From positions 124,001 through 188,000 of the forward strand of contig CAYRFQ010000003.1 of assembly GCA_964423615.1 (NCBI GenBank): a DNA stretch of 64,000 nucleotides. Direction: 5' to 3'. The translations under genes and the position numbers were made by a program. Each line of letters starts with the position of its first letter. Within the stretch, counting starts at the first letter, position 1. The notes under the pieces are model-generated. The model made no database searches. It saw nothing but the letters and a program-made list of their open reading frames with translations, and was not told where the DNA came from. Origin of the DNA: CAYRFQ01 sp964423615. GTDB lineage: Bacteria > Planctomycetota > Planctomycetia > Gemmatales > Gemmataceae. Of this stretch, positions 26,094-35,143 are shown piece by piece.

Positions 26094-28328
26094 ATGCGTT
26101 GGTCGATTATTCGCCTCATCTGGCTTCGGGAACTGCGCGATCAGCTGCGTGACCGTCGTACAATATTCACCATTGTCGGCTTGCCCTTGGTCCTCTACCC
26201 GTTGATTAGCGTATTCGTTTTCGCGTTTGCGCTGCAACTCGTCACGACCCCAAGCACCATCGGAATACGGTATCAAAGTCCAAAAACTCAGACATTTCCC
26301 GAACGATTCCCTGCCGAAGCCGGAAAAACTCCTTCCACCATCGTAAGTTGGTTTTCAGCAGTTCCACAAGCTGGTCGTTCCAACATTGCTTCTGTGATCG
26401 CAGGTGCAGCTCTGGTCCAAGCCAGCGAAGACTCGCTCGAGTTTGCTCCGCTGATGGAGAATGGCCAAGTTCACAGATTGTTCCACGGGCCGAGACGGAA
26501 ATCGAAGCCGATTTTCCCAGCGTCGTTACCGTTGAAATTCGTTTCCGTGGAAGGCCCATCGAAAAGAGTTCTCCAAGAAGGCAAGGTCGATTTGATATTG
26601 TCTGCCTCGCCGGACTTTATGGCTCGATTAGAGCGGGGTGAGAAGGCGGTGCTTCTTGTTCAAGACCGGAAGAACGATGATTCCTCGCGTCGTGCCAAGG
26701 AACAACTCGACATCCTTCTCACTCGTTGGCGAAATCACCTACTGGACGTCCGTCTTCGTCGGGATGGAAAACCTCCGGATTTTGCCGCACCGTTTGTGGT
26801 CAAGAAACTGGACGAAACTCCTCAGGGTGCCGAGGTTGTTGCCGCCGAAGCCCTTCTCGATCTCCTCGTCCGAACATTCCCGTTCATGCTTGTGATGTGG
26901 TCTCTCGCTGGGGCTCTGTATCCGGCCGTCGATCTGTGCGCGGGCGAGAAAGAACGGGGGACTATGGAAACGTTGTTGATCACTCCAACCGGGAGGCTCG
27001 AAATCGTCCTGGGGAAATTCCTTACGATTTGGGTGTTTAGTGCTGGTACGGCCATCATGCACTTGGTGAGTATGTCCTTGGCAACTTGGCAGTTGAGGAG
27101 CCAGCTGCCACAAGGGGCCGTGACGATTCCTGCGATTTTCTGGTGCATTCTTCTGGTAGTGCCGCTTGGTGCTCTGTTTAGTGCTGTGAGCCTCGCCATC
27201 GGGGCTTATGCTCGGAGCACGAAAGAAGGGCAATATTATCTCATGCCGTTGCTATGGGTGACGATGCCGTTGTTGTTTCTGACGCTCGCCCCAGGAGTCG
27301 AACTCAATCCGTTCTACAGCATGGTGCCGGTAACCGGAGTCGCGTTGTTGATGCGACAACTCATGCTTACTTCTGACTTGGCGACCGTACCGTGGTTGTA
27401 CTTCTTCCCTGTCTTCGGAACGATTGCGATTTATAGTTGGATCGCGTTGCGTTGGGCCGTGCGGCAATTTCAGTCCGAAGAAGTCCTCTTCCGTGAAGCC
27501 GAGCGAATTGAGATTGGGCTTTGGTTACGTCGTCTTTTCCGCGAGAAGGAAGCGTTGCCGACTCCTTTCTTGGTCGTTCTATGTTTCTCTGTGTTGTTAG
27601 GACTGCGGTGGTTTTCGGAGAGACTGGGTGAGGAGTGGCCTTTATGGGTTCGAAGTACAACATTGCTGTTGTCCTTCGTCGCGGCCCCTCCAATGATCAT
27701 GGCTCTCGTGTTGACGAAACGACCTCGTCGCAGTTTGAATTGGTATCTCCCACAGGTGAGAAATTTACTCGGTGCCATTTTCCTTTTGCCTCTTGCGGCC
27801 CTCGCGGTCGAAGTACTTCAACTTTTTCCTCCCTTGGTCAAGTTGTTGGATGCTCGCCAAACTTGGGTTCGGGCTAACTACGACGAAATTGACCAAGGTT
27901 CGAAAGTCATTTATTGGGCTTACCACATTGTTGGGTTGGGGCTACTCCCGGCGGTGTGCAAAGAAATTGCGTTCCGTGGTTTCGTCTTGAATGGACTCCG
28001 AAGTCGATTGCCCGCCTGGACCGCCATATTACTAAGCAGCTTCTTATTTGCCGCCTACCACCTGAACGTCTTTTGGTTAGGTCCTTGGTTTCTGCTCGGA
28101 GTGGTCAACGGTGTCTTGGCTGTCCGAAGTAATTCACTCCTGCCCGGAATCGTGCTACATTTCGGTTGTTTGTTGTTGACCATGCGTGATGTCGTTGTAC
28201 CGTTGTCGGCGCTTGTGCCTATTTCACTTCTGTCGACGGGAATTGCTGGATGGCTACTCTGGAAGTCCGGCCTACAACCCTTTTTCTGGCGACAACAAAA
28301 CCCAACAACCCCGATCGCGCCGAGTTAA
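26094..28328 (+). CDS. ABC-2 type permease fused to a CPBP-like domain
   Basis: 744 residues from an ATG at 26094. The N-terminal part resembles NatB/ABC-2 permeases: a first membrane helix (IFTIVGLPLVLYPLISVFVFAFALQL), a large extracytoplasmic loop, then further helices and the motif DLCAGEKERGTMETLLITP. The last 200 residues resemble a CPBP (Abi/CAAX) domain: CKEIAFRG in place of EExxxR, then FAAYH (FxxxH), then GIVLHFGC. The first catalytic Glu is Lys here and the third motif lacks Asn, so protease activity is doubtful. The partner ATPase gene is not next to it. It probably exports an unknown substrate or senses one in the membrane. Confidence 0.87.
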   Translation: MRWSIIRLIWLRELRDQLRDRRTIFTIVGLPLVLYPLISVFVFAFALQLVTTPSTIGIRYQSPKTQTFPERFPAEAGKTPSTIVSWFSAVPQAGRSNIASVIAGAALVQASEDSLEFAPLMENGQVHRLFHGPRRKSKPIFPASLPLKFVSVEGPSKRVLQEGKVDLILSASPDFMARLERGEKAVLLVQDRKNDDSSRRAKEQLDILLTRWRNHLLDVRLRRDGKPPDFAAPFVVKKLDETPQGAEVVAAEALLDLLVRTFPFMLVMWSLAGALYPAVDLCAGEKERGTMETLLITPTGRLEIVLGKFLTIWVFSAGTAIMHLVSMSLATWQLRSQLPQGAVTIPAIFWCILLVVPLGALFSAVSLAIGAYARSTKEGQYYLMPLLWVTMPLLFLTLAPGVELNPFYSMVPVTGVALLMRQLMLTSDLATVPWLYFFPVFGTIAIYSWIALRWAVRQFQSEEVLFREAERIEIGLWLRRLFREKEALPTPFLVVLCFSVLLGLRWFSERLGEEWPLWVRSTTLLLSFVAAPPMIMALVLTKRPRRSLNWYLPQVRNLLGAIFLLPLAALAVEVLQLFPPLVKLLDARQTWVRANYDEIDQGSKVIYWAYHIVGLGLLPAVCKEIAFRGFVLNGLRSRLPAWTAILLSSFLFAAYHLNVFWLGPWFLLGVVNGVLAVRSNSLLPGIVLHFGCLLLTMRDVVVPLSALVPISLLSTGIAGWLLWKSGLQPFFWRQQNPTTPIAPS

Positions 28329-28562
28329 GTTGAGAGTCAACTTCTACTTGACTAGTTAATGATGATGAATGATTACTTGTCTGATCTTGTATGTTTGAGC
28401 CTCCAAGTGGAAGTCGATTATTGCGACTCGGCATAACCATATGCACTGAAGTGTTTTGTTGTCGATTCCCAGCACCATAAATTGACCGAATTTTTTCTGG
28501 TCTTTATCCGCAGGCTTACGCCGCCTCCCGACTCAAACGGGACTCTGTTACGGAACGAACTC

Positions 28563-29576
28563 TCACAACAAACTGGTCGTCTCTTCGTATCCATACATCC
28601 GATTGAAATTTTGCACTGCCACACCGCTCGCCCCTCGAATCAAATTGTCTTCGGCGACGAGCACAACAATGCGACCCTGGTCGACACGAAGGGTAATATC
28701 CAAAAAGTTAGTATGCGCTGTATGCTTTGTCGCGGGCAGGTGATCCACGATTCGCACGAAGGGAGCAGTCTGGTAGTATTCGCGATACAAATCAAGCAAC
28801 TGATCGGCTGAGATGGTTCGGTTCGGTTCGGCGTAGATCGTGCTGAAGATGCCACGATCCATAGGGATCAAGTGAGGAGTGAAGATAACTTGCACAGGCT
28901 CTTTCGCCACATCAGTTAATGCTTGCTCGATTTCCGGGCGATGTCTGTGTTTGCCAACGTTATAGGCTGCGACACTTTCGTTGCACTCAGAAAACAAAGT
29001 CGTCAATTTCGGAGTTCGTCCGGCTCCAGAAACCCCACTTTTACTGTCGATGATGATAGAACGCAGGTTGATGAGTTTACCTGCGACGAGCGGAGCCAAC
29101 CCGAGGATTCCTGTCTGAGGGTAACAACCAGGATTGGCCACGATTTGGGCTTTCTCGATTTCTTCGCCGTAGAGTTCGGGCAAGCCATACACGGCTTGGG
29201 CCAAGTGAGCAAGGTCTTCATGACTGGCCCCATACCATTGAGCATACAAATTAGGATCTTGGAGACGATAGTCGGCGCTCAAATCGACCACGCGCAAACC
29301 GCGTTCAAGACACACCGGAAGAGTCGTCATGCTTACGCCGTGCGGTAAACATCCGAAGAGGCACTCGACACCTTTCTTTACGAGTTCGTCGATATCGAAT
29401 GGCTCGCAACGTAAATCGATTCGCCCAGTCAGAACAGGGTGAACGTCGGAGACCCGAGGACGTTCCTCGACCCGAGATGTCACGGCCACGATTTCCACGT
29501 GTTGATGGCGAATCAAAATTTTCAGTAGTTCCAGAGCGGTGTAACCAGTTCCGCCGATGATGGCAATTTTCGTCAT
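28563..29576 (-). CDS. argC: N-acetyl-gamma-glutamyl-phosphate reductase
   Basis: 337 residues from an ATG at 29576. The NADP-binding loop IGGTGYTA lies at 7-14. The catalytic Cys is Cys151 in NPGCYPQT, and a catalytic His is expected in GKHRHRPEIEQ. The motif SGVSGAGR follows the Cys. The length is typical of the short ArgC type. The enzyme reduces N-acetylglutamyl phosphate to the semialdehyde in arginine synthesis. No other arg gene is in the window. The region downstream (28329-28562) shows no terminator with a T-run. Confidence 0.96.
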   Translation of the reverse strand: MTKIAIIGGTGYTALELLKILIRHQHVEIVAVTSRVEERPRVSDVHPVLTGRIDLRCEPFDIDELVKKGVECLFGCLPHGVSMTTLPVCLERGLRVVDLSADYRLQDPNLYAQWYGASHEDLAHLAQAVYGLPELYGEEIEKAQIVANPGCYPQTGILGLAPLVAGKLINLRSIIIDSKSGVSGAGRTPKLTTLFSECNESVAAYNVGKHRHRPEIEQALTDVAKEPVQVIFTPHLIPMDRGIFSTIYAEPNRTISADQLLDLYREYYQTAPFVRIVDHLPATKHTAHTNFLDITLRVDQGRIVVLVAEDNLIRGASGVAVQNFNRMYGYEETTSLL

Positions 29577-29665
29577 GGCCTTGAGTAGCTTTCGTTGCGA
29601 GTGATGCGGTTCCGATGCCAGTGTATCCTAACCATCTGGGGATGCAAACCACAACAGACCACCCG

Positions 29666-31228
29666 TTATTCCTTACGCAAGGCCTTTGCGTGTTCGCGAA
29701 TCTCTTTCTTCTCTTTCTCGTCGAGACGGTCAAGGTTCCTCAGTTGCAACTGCATCCGCGTGTTGGCCTTGAGTCGCTCCTCGTGTCGCATCAAGAAATC
29801 CCAGTAGAGGGTCGTAAAGGGACAAGCGTCTTTCCCTGTAGATTTGGTCGGGTTGTATTGACAATGGTCGCAGTAGTTACTCATTCGCTTGATATATTTT
29901 CCGGTCGCAGCGTAAGGCTTGGAGCCGAGAAATCCTCCGTCCGCGAATTGTGACATGCCAATGACGTTCGGCAACTCGACCCACTCGACGGCATCCACAT
30001 AAACGGCAAGATACCATTCGTGAATCTGTTTCGGCTCGACTCCAAGTAGTAAAGCATATAATCCGGTGACCATCAATCGTTGGATATGGTGGGCATAACC
30101 ATGCTCGAGTGTTTGGCCGATGGCGTGGGCCAGACAATTCATTTCTGTGTCACCTGTCCAATAGAATTCTGGAAGCTGTATGTGTGCATCGAGGGCATTA
30201 CCATCCGCATATTCCGGCATCTTGTGCCAATAGATACCGCGGATGTATTCACGCCATCCGAGCACTTGACGGATAAACCCTTCCACAGCTGACAATGGAG
30301 CTTTGTCGTCCAGGTATGCCTTTTCGGCGGCTGCAATGACGTCTCGTGGATTCAGTAATTTGAGGTTCAACGCGGCCGAGATTCGAGCGTGGTATAAAAA
30401 TGGCTCGTTCGTCCACATAGCATCTTGGTATTGCCCAAACTTTGGGAGGCGATGTTCGATGAAGTCGTCGAGAGCTTCGTTCGCATCTTGGACCGTGACA
30501 GGCCAATCGAAATGATCGAGCGAGCCGGGATGCCCTTCGAATCGGTCTTCGACGATTTTGAAGACCTCTTTGGTCACCTTGTTCGGTGAAAACGCTATGG
30601 GTTCGGGCAAATCGGAGGGACCCTTCTTGCCAAAGGAACCTCGGTTCTCCGCATCGTAATTCCATTTCCCGCCTATGGGGTCTTTGCCCTCCATGAGCGT
30701 GTTGTATCGTTTCCGCATCTCACGATAGAAAAACTCCATTCGGAGTTGCTTCCGACCTTTCGCCCACTTGGCAAATTCGTCTTTGGAACAGAGGAAATGC
30801 CGATCCGGTCGAATTTCGATTGGTAAGCCACATTGTTCAGCGGTCTGCTGGAGTTCCTTCTCAACTCGCCATTCACCGGGCTCAACGACGATTAGTTTTT
30901 CTGGTTTCAGCCGTTTGATGGCATCAGCAAGTTCAGCGGCAAAACTTCCCTGGTTTTTCGGATCATCAATTTCACGATATACGATTGAGTGATGTTTCTG
31001 TTTTAGCGAATTTCGGAAGTGTCGCATTGCACTCAGAAAAAGAGCGATACGAGCCTTGTGTGACCAAACGTGTTCGGACTCAGAGGGAACTTCGACCATC
31101 CAAACGACATCATGATTTTTCTCAAAATCATCGAAAGCCGCCGAATCCTCATCGAGTTGATCGCCGAGAATAAGGACTAAGTTTCGAACGGCATCATTCG
31201 CTTGACGGTTAGATATTTTCTTGGGCAT
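29666..31228 (-). CDS. Cryptochrome/photolyase-related protein, FeS (PhrB-like) type
   Basis: 520 residues from an ATG at 31228; upstream sequence gives no strong ribosome site. The N-terminal alpha/beta domain starts NLVLILGDQLDEDS, typical of the DPRP/FeS-BCP branch. The helical FAD domain follows (GHPGSLDHFDWP, GWREYIRGIYWHKMP, TLEHGYAHHIQRLMVTG, EWYLAVYVDAVEWVE). Four Cys expected to hold a 4Fe-4S cluster are present: one in EMNCLAH and three in NYCDHCQYNPTKSTGKDAC. Relatives repair (6-4) photoproducts using light. The cofactor set is inferred from the motif pattern. It runs in the same direction as argC, 89 bases before it. Confidence 0.92.
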   Translation of the reverse strand: MPKKISNRQANDAVRNLVLILGDQLDEDSAAFDDFEKNHDVVWMVEVPSESEHVWSHKARIALFLSAMRHFRNSLKQKHHSIVYREIDDPKNQGSFAAELADAIKRLKPEKLIVVEPGEWRVEKELQQTAEQCGLPIEIRPDRHFLCSKDEFAKWAKGRKQLRMEFFYREMRKRYNTLMEGKDPIGGKWNYDAENRGSFGKKGPSDLPEPIAFSPNKVTKEVFKIVEDRFEGHPGSLDHFDWPVTVQDANEALDDFIEHRLPKFGQYQDAMWTNEPFLYHARISAALNLKLLNPRDVIAAAEKAYLDDKAPLSAVEGFIRQVLGWREYIRGIYWHKMPEYADGNALDAHIQLPEFYWTGDTEMNCLAHAIGQTLEHGYAHHIQRLMVTGLYALLLGVEPKQIHEWYLAVYVDAVEWVELPNVIGMSQFADGGFLGSKPYAATGKYIKRMSNYCDHCQYNPTKSTGKDACPFTTLYWDFLMRHEERLKANTRMQLQLRNLDRLDEKEKKEIREHAKALRKE

Positions 31229-31410
31229 GAGACAGTTCAGTGAGTAGAGATAGTCATCGACACTGAATATATTTATAGGTATGTCTGTCCAATTGCTCGG
31301 ATGTCTCTGTGTGGCAAGAACGAACCCGAAGCAGAGGGGCCCGGTAATCCGGGCACAAAAAAAGAAATGATCGAACACAGAACTTCACAAGTTCCAACTC
31401 AAGTGCGACT

Positions 31411-32799
31411 TTACTCAATGTGCGGTTTCTGTGTTCCGGGTTGGAATCGGAAGACCGCTGCTGAAACCTCGATCGATTTCTTGCCCGTAAAATGAGGATA
31501 GACGGCAACAACTCGTCCACCACGAGCGGCGATTCCGTTGTAGTCACCAAAAAATAGAACAGGACGAAATTCGGAGGGCTTTTGTTTGACGCGGTAGTTG
31601 ACGAACGTCTTGCCCCCATCAACGCTGCGAGCAAGCGTGACACCGGTGTTGGTCCCCTTGAGACCACGTCGATCGTGGAAGATGACGTTAACAGAACCAT
31701 CCACCGGGTCGACTGCCATCCAAGCAAACATTTGCGCAACACCATTCTTGACTTTGTCGTCGTTCACCCGAATTGGCTTGCTCCAAGTTTTGGCTCCATC
31801 GCGTGAGTGGGAAACGAACACATCAGGATCACCATTTCGCTCATCGATCCAGTTGACGTAAACACTCCCACGAAACTTTCCCTTGCTGCAATCCACTTTT
31901 GTGATGGGTAGACCGTTGTGTCGAGGGATACCCTTGACGGGGATGTTCCAGCCTCCCGGCATCTTGGAGATGAACGTATCTTTGCCAAAGGTAACTCCGC
32001 CATCGGTCGACTTGTCGATAACGAGTCCTTTGGGACCAGCCCAGGCCACATACACTTCGCCCTTCGGCCCGACCGCAGGAACTGCACCCTCTACCGTATC
32101 GTCGTCGTCGAGAGCATCTCCTGGAAAATCCGAAATTTTCCACGAAGGAGTAAACGACTTACCGCCATTGGTCGACCGACTGAAGTAAATGTGGGATTTG
32201 TCTTTGGGATCACGACTGCCATAAACATCAAACTTCGTCCAAGCTACGTAGATGTTGCCCTTGTGAGGTGAATCCTCGGAGCAATCGCATACGATCCAAG
32301 GCTTGTCCTCAAACGGTTCGTCTGTGTTAATGTGGTCCACAACTGGAACGGGTTTCTTCCACTTGAGCCCGTCCTTGGAGGAATTACAAAATATGCCACT
32401 CGACACGCGGGGCGCTCGTTTGCGTCGTAATCCCGTAAAGCTGATGTAAGTGTGGAAGACAGTGCCGTCGGGACCAAACGCCACAGCATCGTCTCCTTGC
32501 GTCCGGTTGTCCGGATTAGGCATGAGGACTGCCTTCCAGGTCTTACCAGCATCGAACGAAACAAAGCTGGCGTTTTTCGACCCACCTGGTTTCTTGGGGT
32601 ACCCCAAAGCACTGGCAACAAAGTGCTTCGGGTTCTTGGGATTGATCGCAACTGAAACCTCACACGGTCGGAGCAACTCTGACTTCAACTGCACAACACG
32701 TTGAGGAATGTCCTTGCGTTTTTTCTCAGGCGGGCCCGCTACGACAGACCAAGCGGACACAAGTAAGCCAGCGAGCAGAAAGCAGAAACGTGCAAACAA
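31411..32799 (-). CDS. Exported BNR-repeat (sialidase-like fold) protein
   Basis: 462 residues from TTG at 32799 with AGAGGATC upstream; no ATG is available in the same place. The signal peptide (FCFLLAGLLVSAWSVVAG) is clear. A six-bladed propeller with Asp-box (BNR) repeats follows: FVSFDAGKTWKAV, FSRSTNGGKSFTPSW, DKSTDGGVTFGKD, SHSRDGAKTWSKP and ARSVDGGKTFVN. The sialidase Arg triad is not obvious, so it may bind rather than cut glycans. An exported carbohydrate-related protein is the best guess. It runs in the same direction as the hisS gene but is separated by 57 bases. Confidence 0.85.
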   Translation of the reverse strand: MFARFCFLLAGLLVSAWSVVAGPPEKKRKDIPQRVVQLKSELLRPCEVSVAINPKNPKHFVASALGYPKKPGGSKNASFVSFDAGKTWKAVLMPNPDNRTQGDDAVAFGPDGTVFHTYISFTGLRRKRAPRVSSGIFCNSSKDGLKWKKPVPVVDHINTDEPFEDKPWIVCDCSEDSPHKGNIYVAWTKFDVYGSRDPKDKSHIYFSRSTNGGKSFTPSWKISDFPGDALDDDDTVEGAVPAVGPKGEVYVAWAGPKGLVIDKSTDGGVTFGKDTFISKMPGGWNIPVKGIPRHNGLPITKVDCSKGKFRGSVYVNWIDERNGDPDVFVSHSRDGAKTWSKPIRVNDDKVKNGVAQMFAWMAVDPVDGSVNVIFHDRRGLKGTNTGVTLARSVDGGKTFVNYRVKQKPSEFRPVLFFGDYNGIAARGGRVVAVYPHFTGKKSIEVSAAVFRFQPGTQKPHIE

Positions 32800-32848
32800 A
32801 GTTAGATCCTCTTTGCTGTGAAGGGAGTCTGATGTTTTTCCGATTCGG

Positions 32849-32878
32849 TCAGGGCCCTACGCCTCTAACAGGCCCTGA
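32849..32878. other. Hairpin spanning the hisS stop codon
   Basis: TCAGGGCC pairs perfectly with GGCCCTGA across a 14-base loop that contains the hisS stop codon. No T-run follows on the minus strand, so it is not a classical terminator; it may protect the 3' end of the transcript. Confidence 0.55.
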
Positions 32879-34188
32879 ATGGTTGGCAGAACTTCCTCCG
32901 GCTTGACGGTGAGTTCCTCACGCTTCGCAAGGATTTTGATCTTCCAGATTCCCTGGTCGAACTCTTCTTGTCCGGCGATCAACGCGAACTGAAAACCCCG
33001 ACGCTCGGCATACTTGAACTGAGCAGGAACCTTCTTGCGGTCGGGGTAAACCTCCGTGCCAATCCCCGCCTCGCGGAGCTGTCGCGCCATTGCCTGGTAT
33101 TGGCCAAGCAGTTCGGGAGCAAACTGAACAATCAGAACCGGAGCCGGCGTCGAAGCGGTGCCCAACATTCCAAGCTCTTCCATGGCCGCCAACAACCGGT
33201 CGAGGCCGAGGGACGCACCGACTCCGGGCAACGTTTGGCTCGTGTAGAGCCCCGCGAGATCGTCGTATCGTCCTCCCGAACAGACGCTCCCGATGTCCGG
33301 TTTATCGTTCAAAAAGGTCTCGTAAATTGTCCCGGTGTAATAATCGAGTCCGCGGGCGATAGACACGTCAATCTGGATTCGGTCCGTCGAGACTCCGGCC
33401 GTCTTCGCCACGTCGAGAAGTTCGCGGAGTCGGCGAATGCCCTCACCGGCGATTTCGTTGGTCCCGAAGTCTTGTTCGAGCCTCGTCAAAATCTCATAGT
33501 TGTTGCCTTGCGTTTCGGCCAAAATCATGACTTTCTCGGCTTGGTCTTGAGTGACCTCGGCTTCGGAGATCATTTCCTGGATCACAGCATCGCGTCCAAC
33601 CTTGGCGAGTTTGTCGAGCGAACGAAGCACCGGCGTTGCCTTGTCTTGCAGTTCGAGTTCCTGCAACAAACCATTCAGGACCATCCGATTGTTCACGTGA
33701 ATCGTAAACTTCTCGAATCCCAAGGCCACAAAGAGGTCGTGAATGACCAACACCGTTTCGATGTCGGCCGCGTTGGAGGTCGTGCCAATCGTGTCAAAAT
33801 CACATTGCCAAAACTCTCGATAGCGACCATGTCCGGCACGCTCGCCACGCCACACCGGACCCATGTGATATCGCTTGAAGGGAGTGCCGAGGTCGTTGAT
33901 GTGCTGAGCAGCGAACCGAGCAAACGGAACCGTCAGGTCGAACCTCATGGAGACGTCGCGACCACCGTTGTCATGAAATCGGTACATCAGCTTGTCCGAC
34001 TCGGTGCCTCCCTTGCCGAGCAAGATTTCGGTGTACTCGAGGGCCGGAGTGTCAATGGGTGCAAATCCGTAAGATCGATACACACGCCGAATGGTTTCCA
34101 ATAACCGCTCGCGAGGAATCATCAAGGGAGGTGGGTAATCCCGAAAACCGCTAAGCGTCCTCGGTTGGATGAGAGTTTGTTTTGACAT
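32857..34188 (-). CDS. hisS: Histidyl-tRNA synthetase
   Basis: 443 residues from an ATG at 34188 with AGGTTG about 7 bases upstream; an in-frame TTG 9 bases earlier is possible. Class II core motifs are present: motif 1 around RVYRSYGFAPIDTPALE, motif 2 FKRYHMGPVWRGERAGHGRYREFWQCD, the histidine loop ARGLDYYTGTIYE, CSGGRYDDL, and motif 3 GVGASLGLDRLL. The C-terminal anticodon domain follows (PVLIVQFAPELLGQYQAM). It charges tRNA-His. The gene is single and essential. An intergenic stretch of nearly 1 kb with element copy B lies upstream. The hairpin over its stop codon is noted separately. Confidence 0.97.
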   Translation of the reverse strand: MSKQTLIQPRTLSGFRDYPPPLMIPRERLLETIRRVYRSYGFAPIDTPALEYTEILLGKGGTESDKLMYRFHDNGGRDVSMRFDLTVPFARFAAQHINDLGTPFKRYHMGPVWRGERAGHGRYREFWQCDFDTIGTTSNAADIETVLVIHDLFVALGFEKFTIHVNNRMVLNGLLQELELQDKATPVLRSLDKLAKVGRDAVIQEMISEAEVTQDQAEKVMILAETQGNNYEILTRLEQDFGTNEIAGEGIRRLRELLDVAKTAGVSTDRIQIDVSIARGLDYYTGTIYETFLNDKPDIGSVCSGGRYDDLAGLYTSQTLPGVGASLGLDRLLAAMEELGMLGTASTPAPVLIVQFAPELLGQYQAMARQLREAGIGTEVYPDRKKVPAQFKYAERRGFQFALIAGQEEFDQGIWKIKILAKREELTVKPEEVLPTIQGLLEA

Positions 34189-34589
34189 GGGCAGCAACCT
34201 TTACATTCCCGATTCGTTGCGGGACATTCTATTAAGTGAATCGTTGGATTGATCTGTTTTCTCGAGCCCGTGGTCGGTCAGCTATAGTTTTACTTCCTGG
34301 CGAGACTCGACACTGAAAAAGCAAATGGCCAACTTTTTCCTTTGCTCAGAGCCTGCCTTGTTCCCAGCACTACGCAAGCCGTCCGGTATACTCCGCCGCT
34401 TCCATTCGAGACGCACAATGGTCAGCCAACATTGACGACCAATGACTATTGAGTATGGCAATGGCGTGATCGTGCCGAACTTTGCGACAATGCCGATGTA
34501 AGTCACTTCTCAGTCGGCCCGCAGACGAGAAAGAGCTACAAACTGGTTGTCCATTTTTTTTGAAAAATATTTGTCAAATCGAAACTCCA
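34189..34589. other. Intergenic region upstream of hisS
   Basis: No gene seen. It should hold the hisS promoter near 34200-34260. The upstream end is AT-rich (34540-34580) and borders the dispersed element. Confidence 0.4.
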
Positions 34590-34905
34590 CGATCCTCTCC
34601 AACTCACGACCCCTCAACTTTCAGCCAAAAACCGGTCGAAAAATGACAGAAACCTGCGCTAAAACTGCACCAAACTTGTAGTAAACTTGTAGTAAACCTG
34701 CGCCTTTCTTGCACCTTTTTGACACCTATCGATTTCCATATATTTATATGTATCAATGACTTGTGGAAAACGACCCTCGAAAAATCGCCATTTTGGCCCG
34801 TTTTCGAGTTCTTGGACCGTCCTTTAGCGCATGTGCCCATAATACAATAGGATTGAACGCCGTCTCATTTTCAGAAAAATCGTCGAATTTCCAAAATTAT
34901 TTCTC
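34590..34905 (-). repeat. Dispersed non-coding element, copy B, inverted relative to copy A
   Basis: On the minus strand this stretch matches copy A at 14325-14646. The 46-base core at 34827-34872 is identical. The 11-base array lies at 34647-34712 and has six units (on the minus strand GCAAGAAAGGC, GCAGGTTTACT, ACAAGTTTACT, ACAAGTTTGGT, GCAGTTTTAGC, GCAGGTTTCTG), one fewer than copy A. The order of core, TTTTTCGAGGGTCGTTTTCC, AGGTGTCAAAAAGGTGCAAG, array and ACCGGTTTT is kept. It lies between hisS and the M50 protease gene. The sequence from 34906 to 35143 shows nothing further. Confidence 0.85.
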
Positions 34906-35143
34906 GGAACGCGAAAGGGATTTCTGTGGAGTGTAACAAGAAGTTTGCCTGGAGGTTTTGACGACCCAGGAACCAGGCAGATCACGAAATGATCCCATCT
35001 CGAAAAGGGTTCTGGTCCCCCAAGAACTGACGGTTTGAAAAGGATCGCAGTTTAGATCATCCCCGTACACCGATGGTCGTCATCCACCCCTGATCACCAA
35101 AACAGGCATCTATCGGCAAGGACAGACCCAATCTTGGTCAGGT

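Noticed and set aside
28400..28480. tRNA-like 3' end (TCGATTCCCAGCACCA)
   Set aside because: No acceptor stem, D arm or anticodon arm can be formed upstream.
31340..31370. GCCCGG-taat-CCGGGC hairpin as a terminator
   Set aside because: The adjoining run is A on the plus strand and lies on the wrong side for the minus-strand gene.
32968..34104. 378-codon open frame antisense to hisS
   Set aside because: hisS is certain on the other strand; the antisense frame is a shadow.
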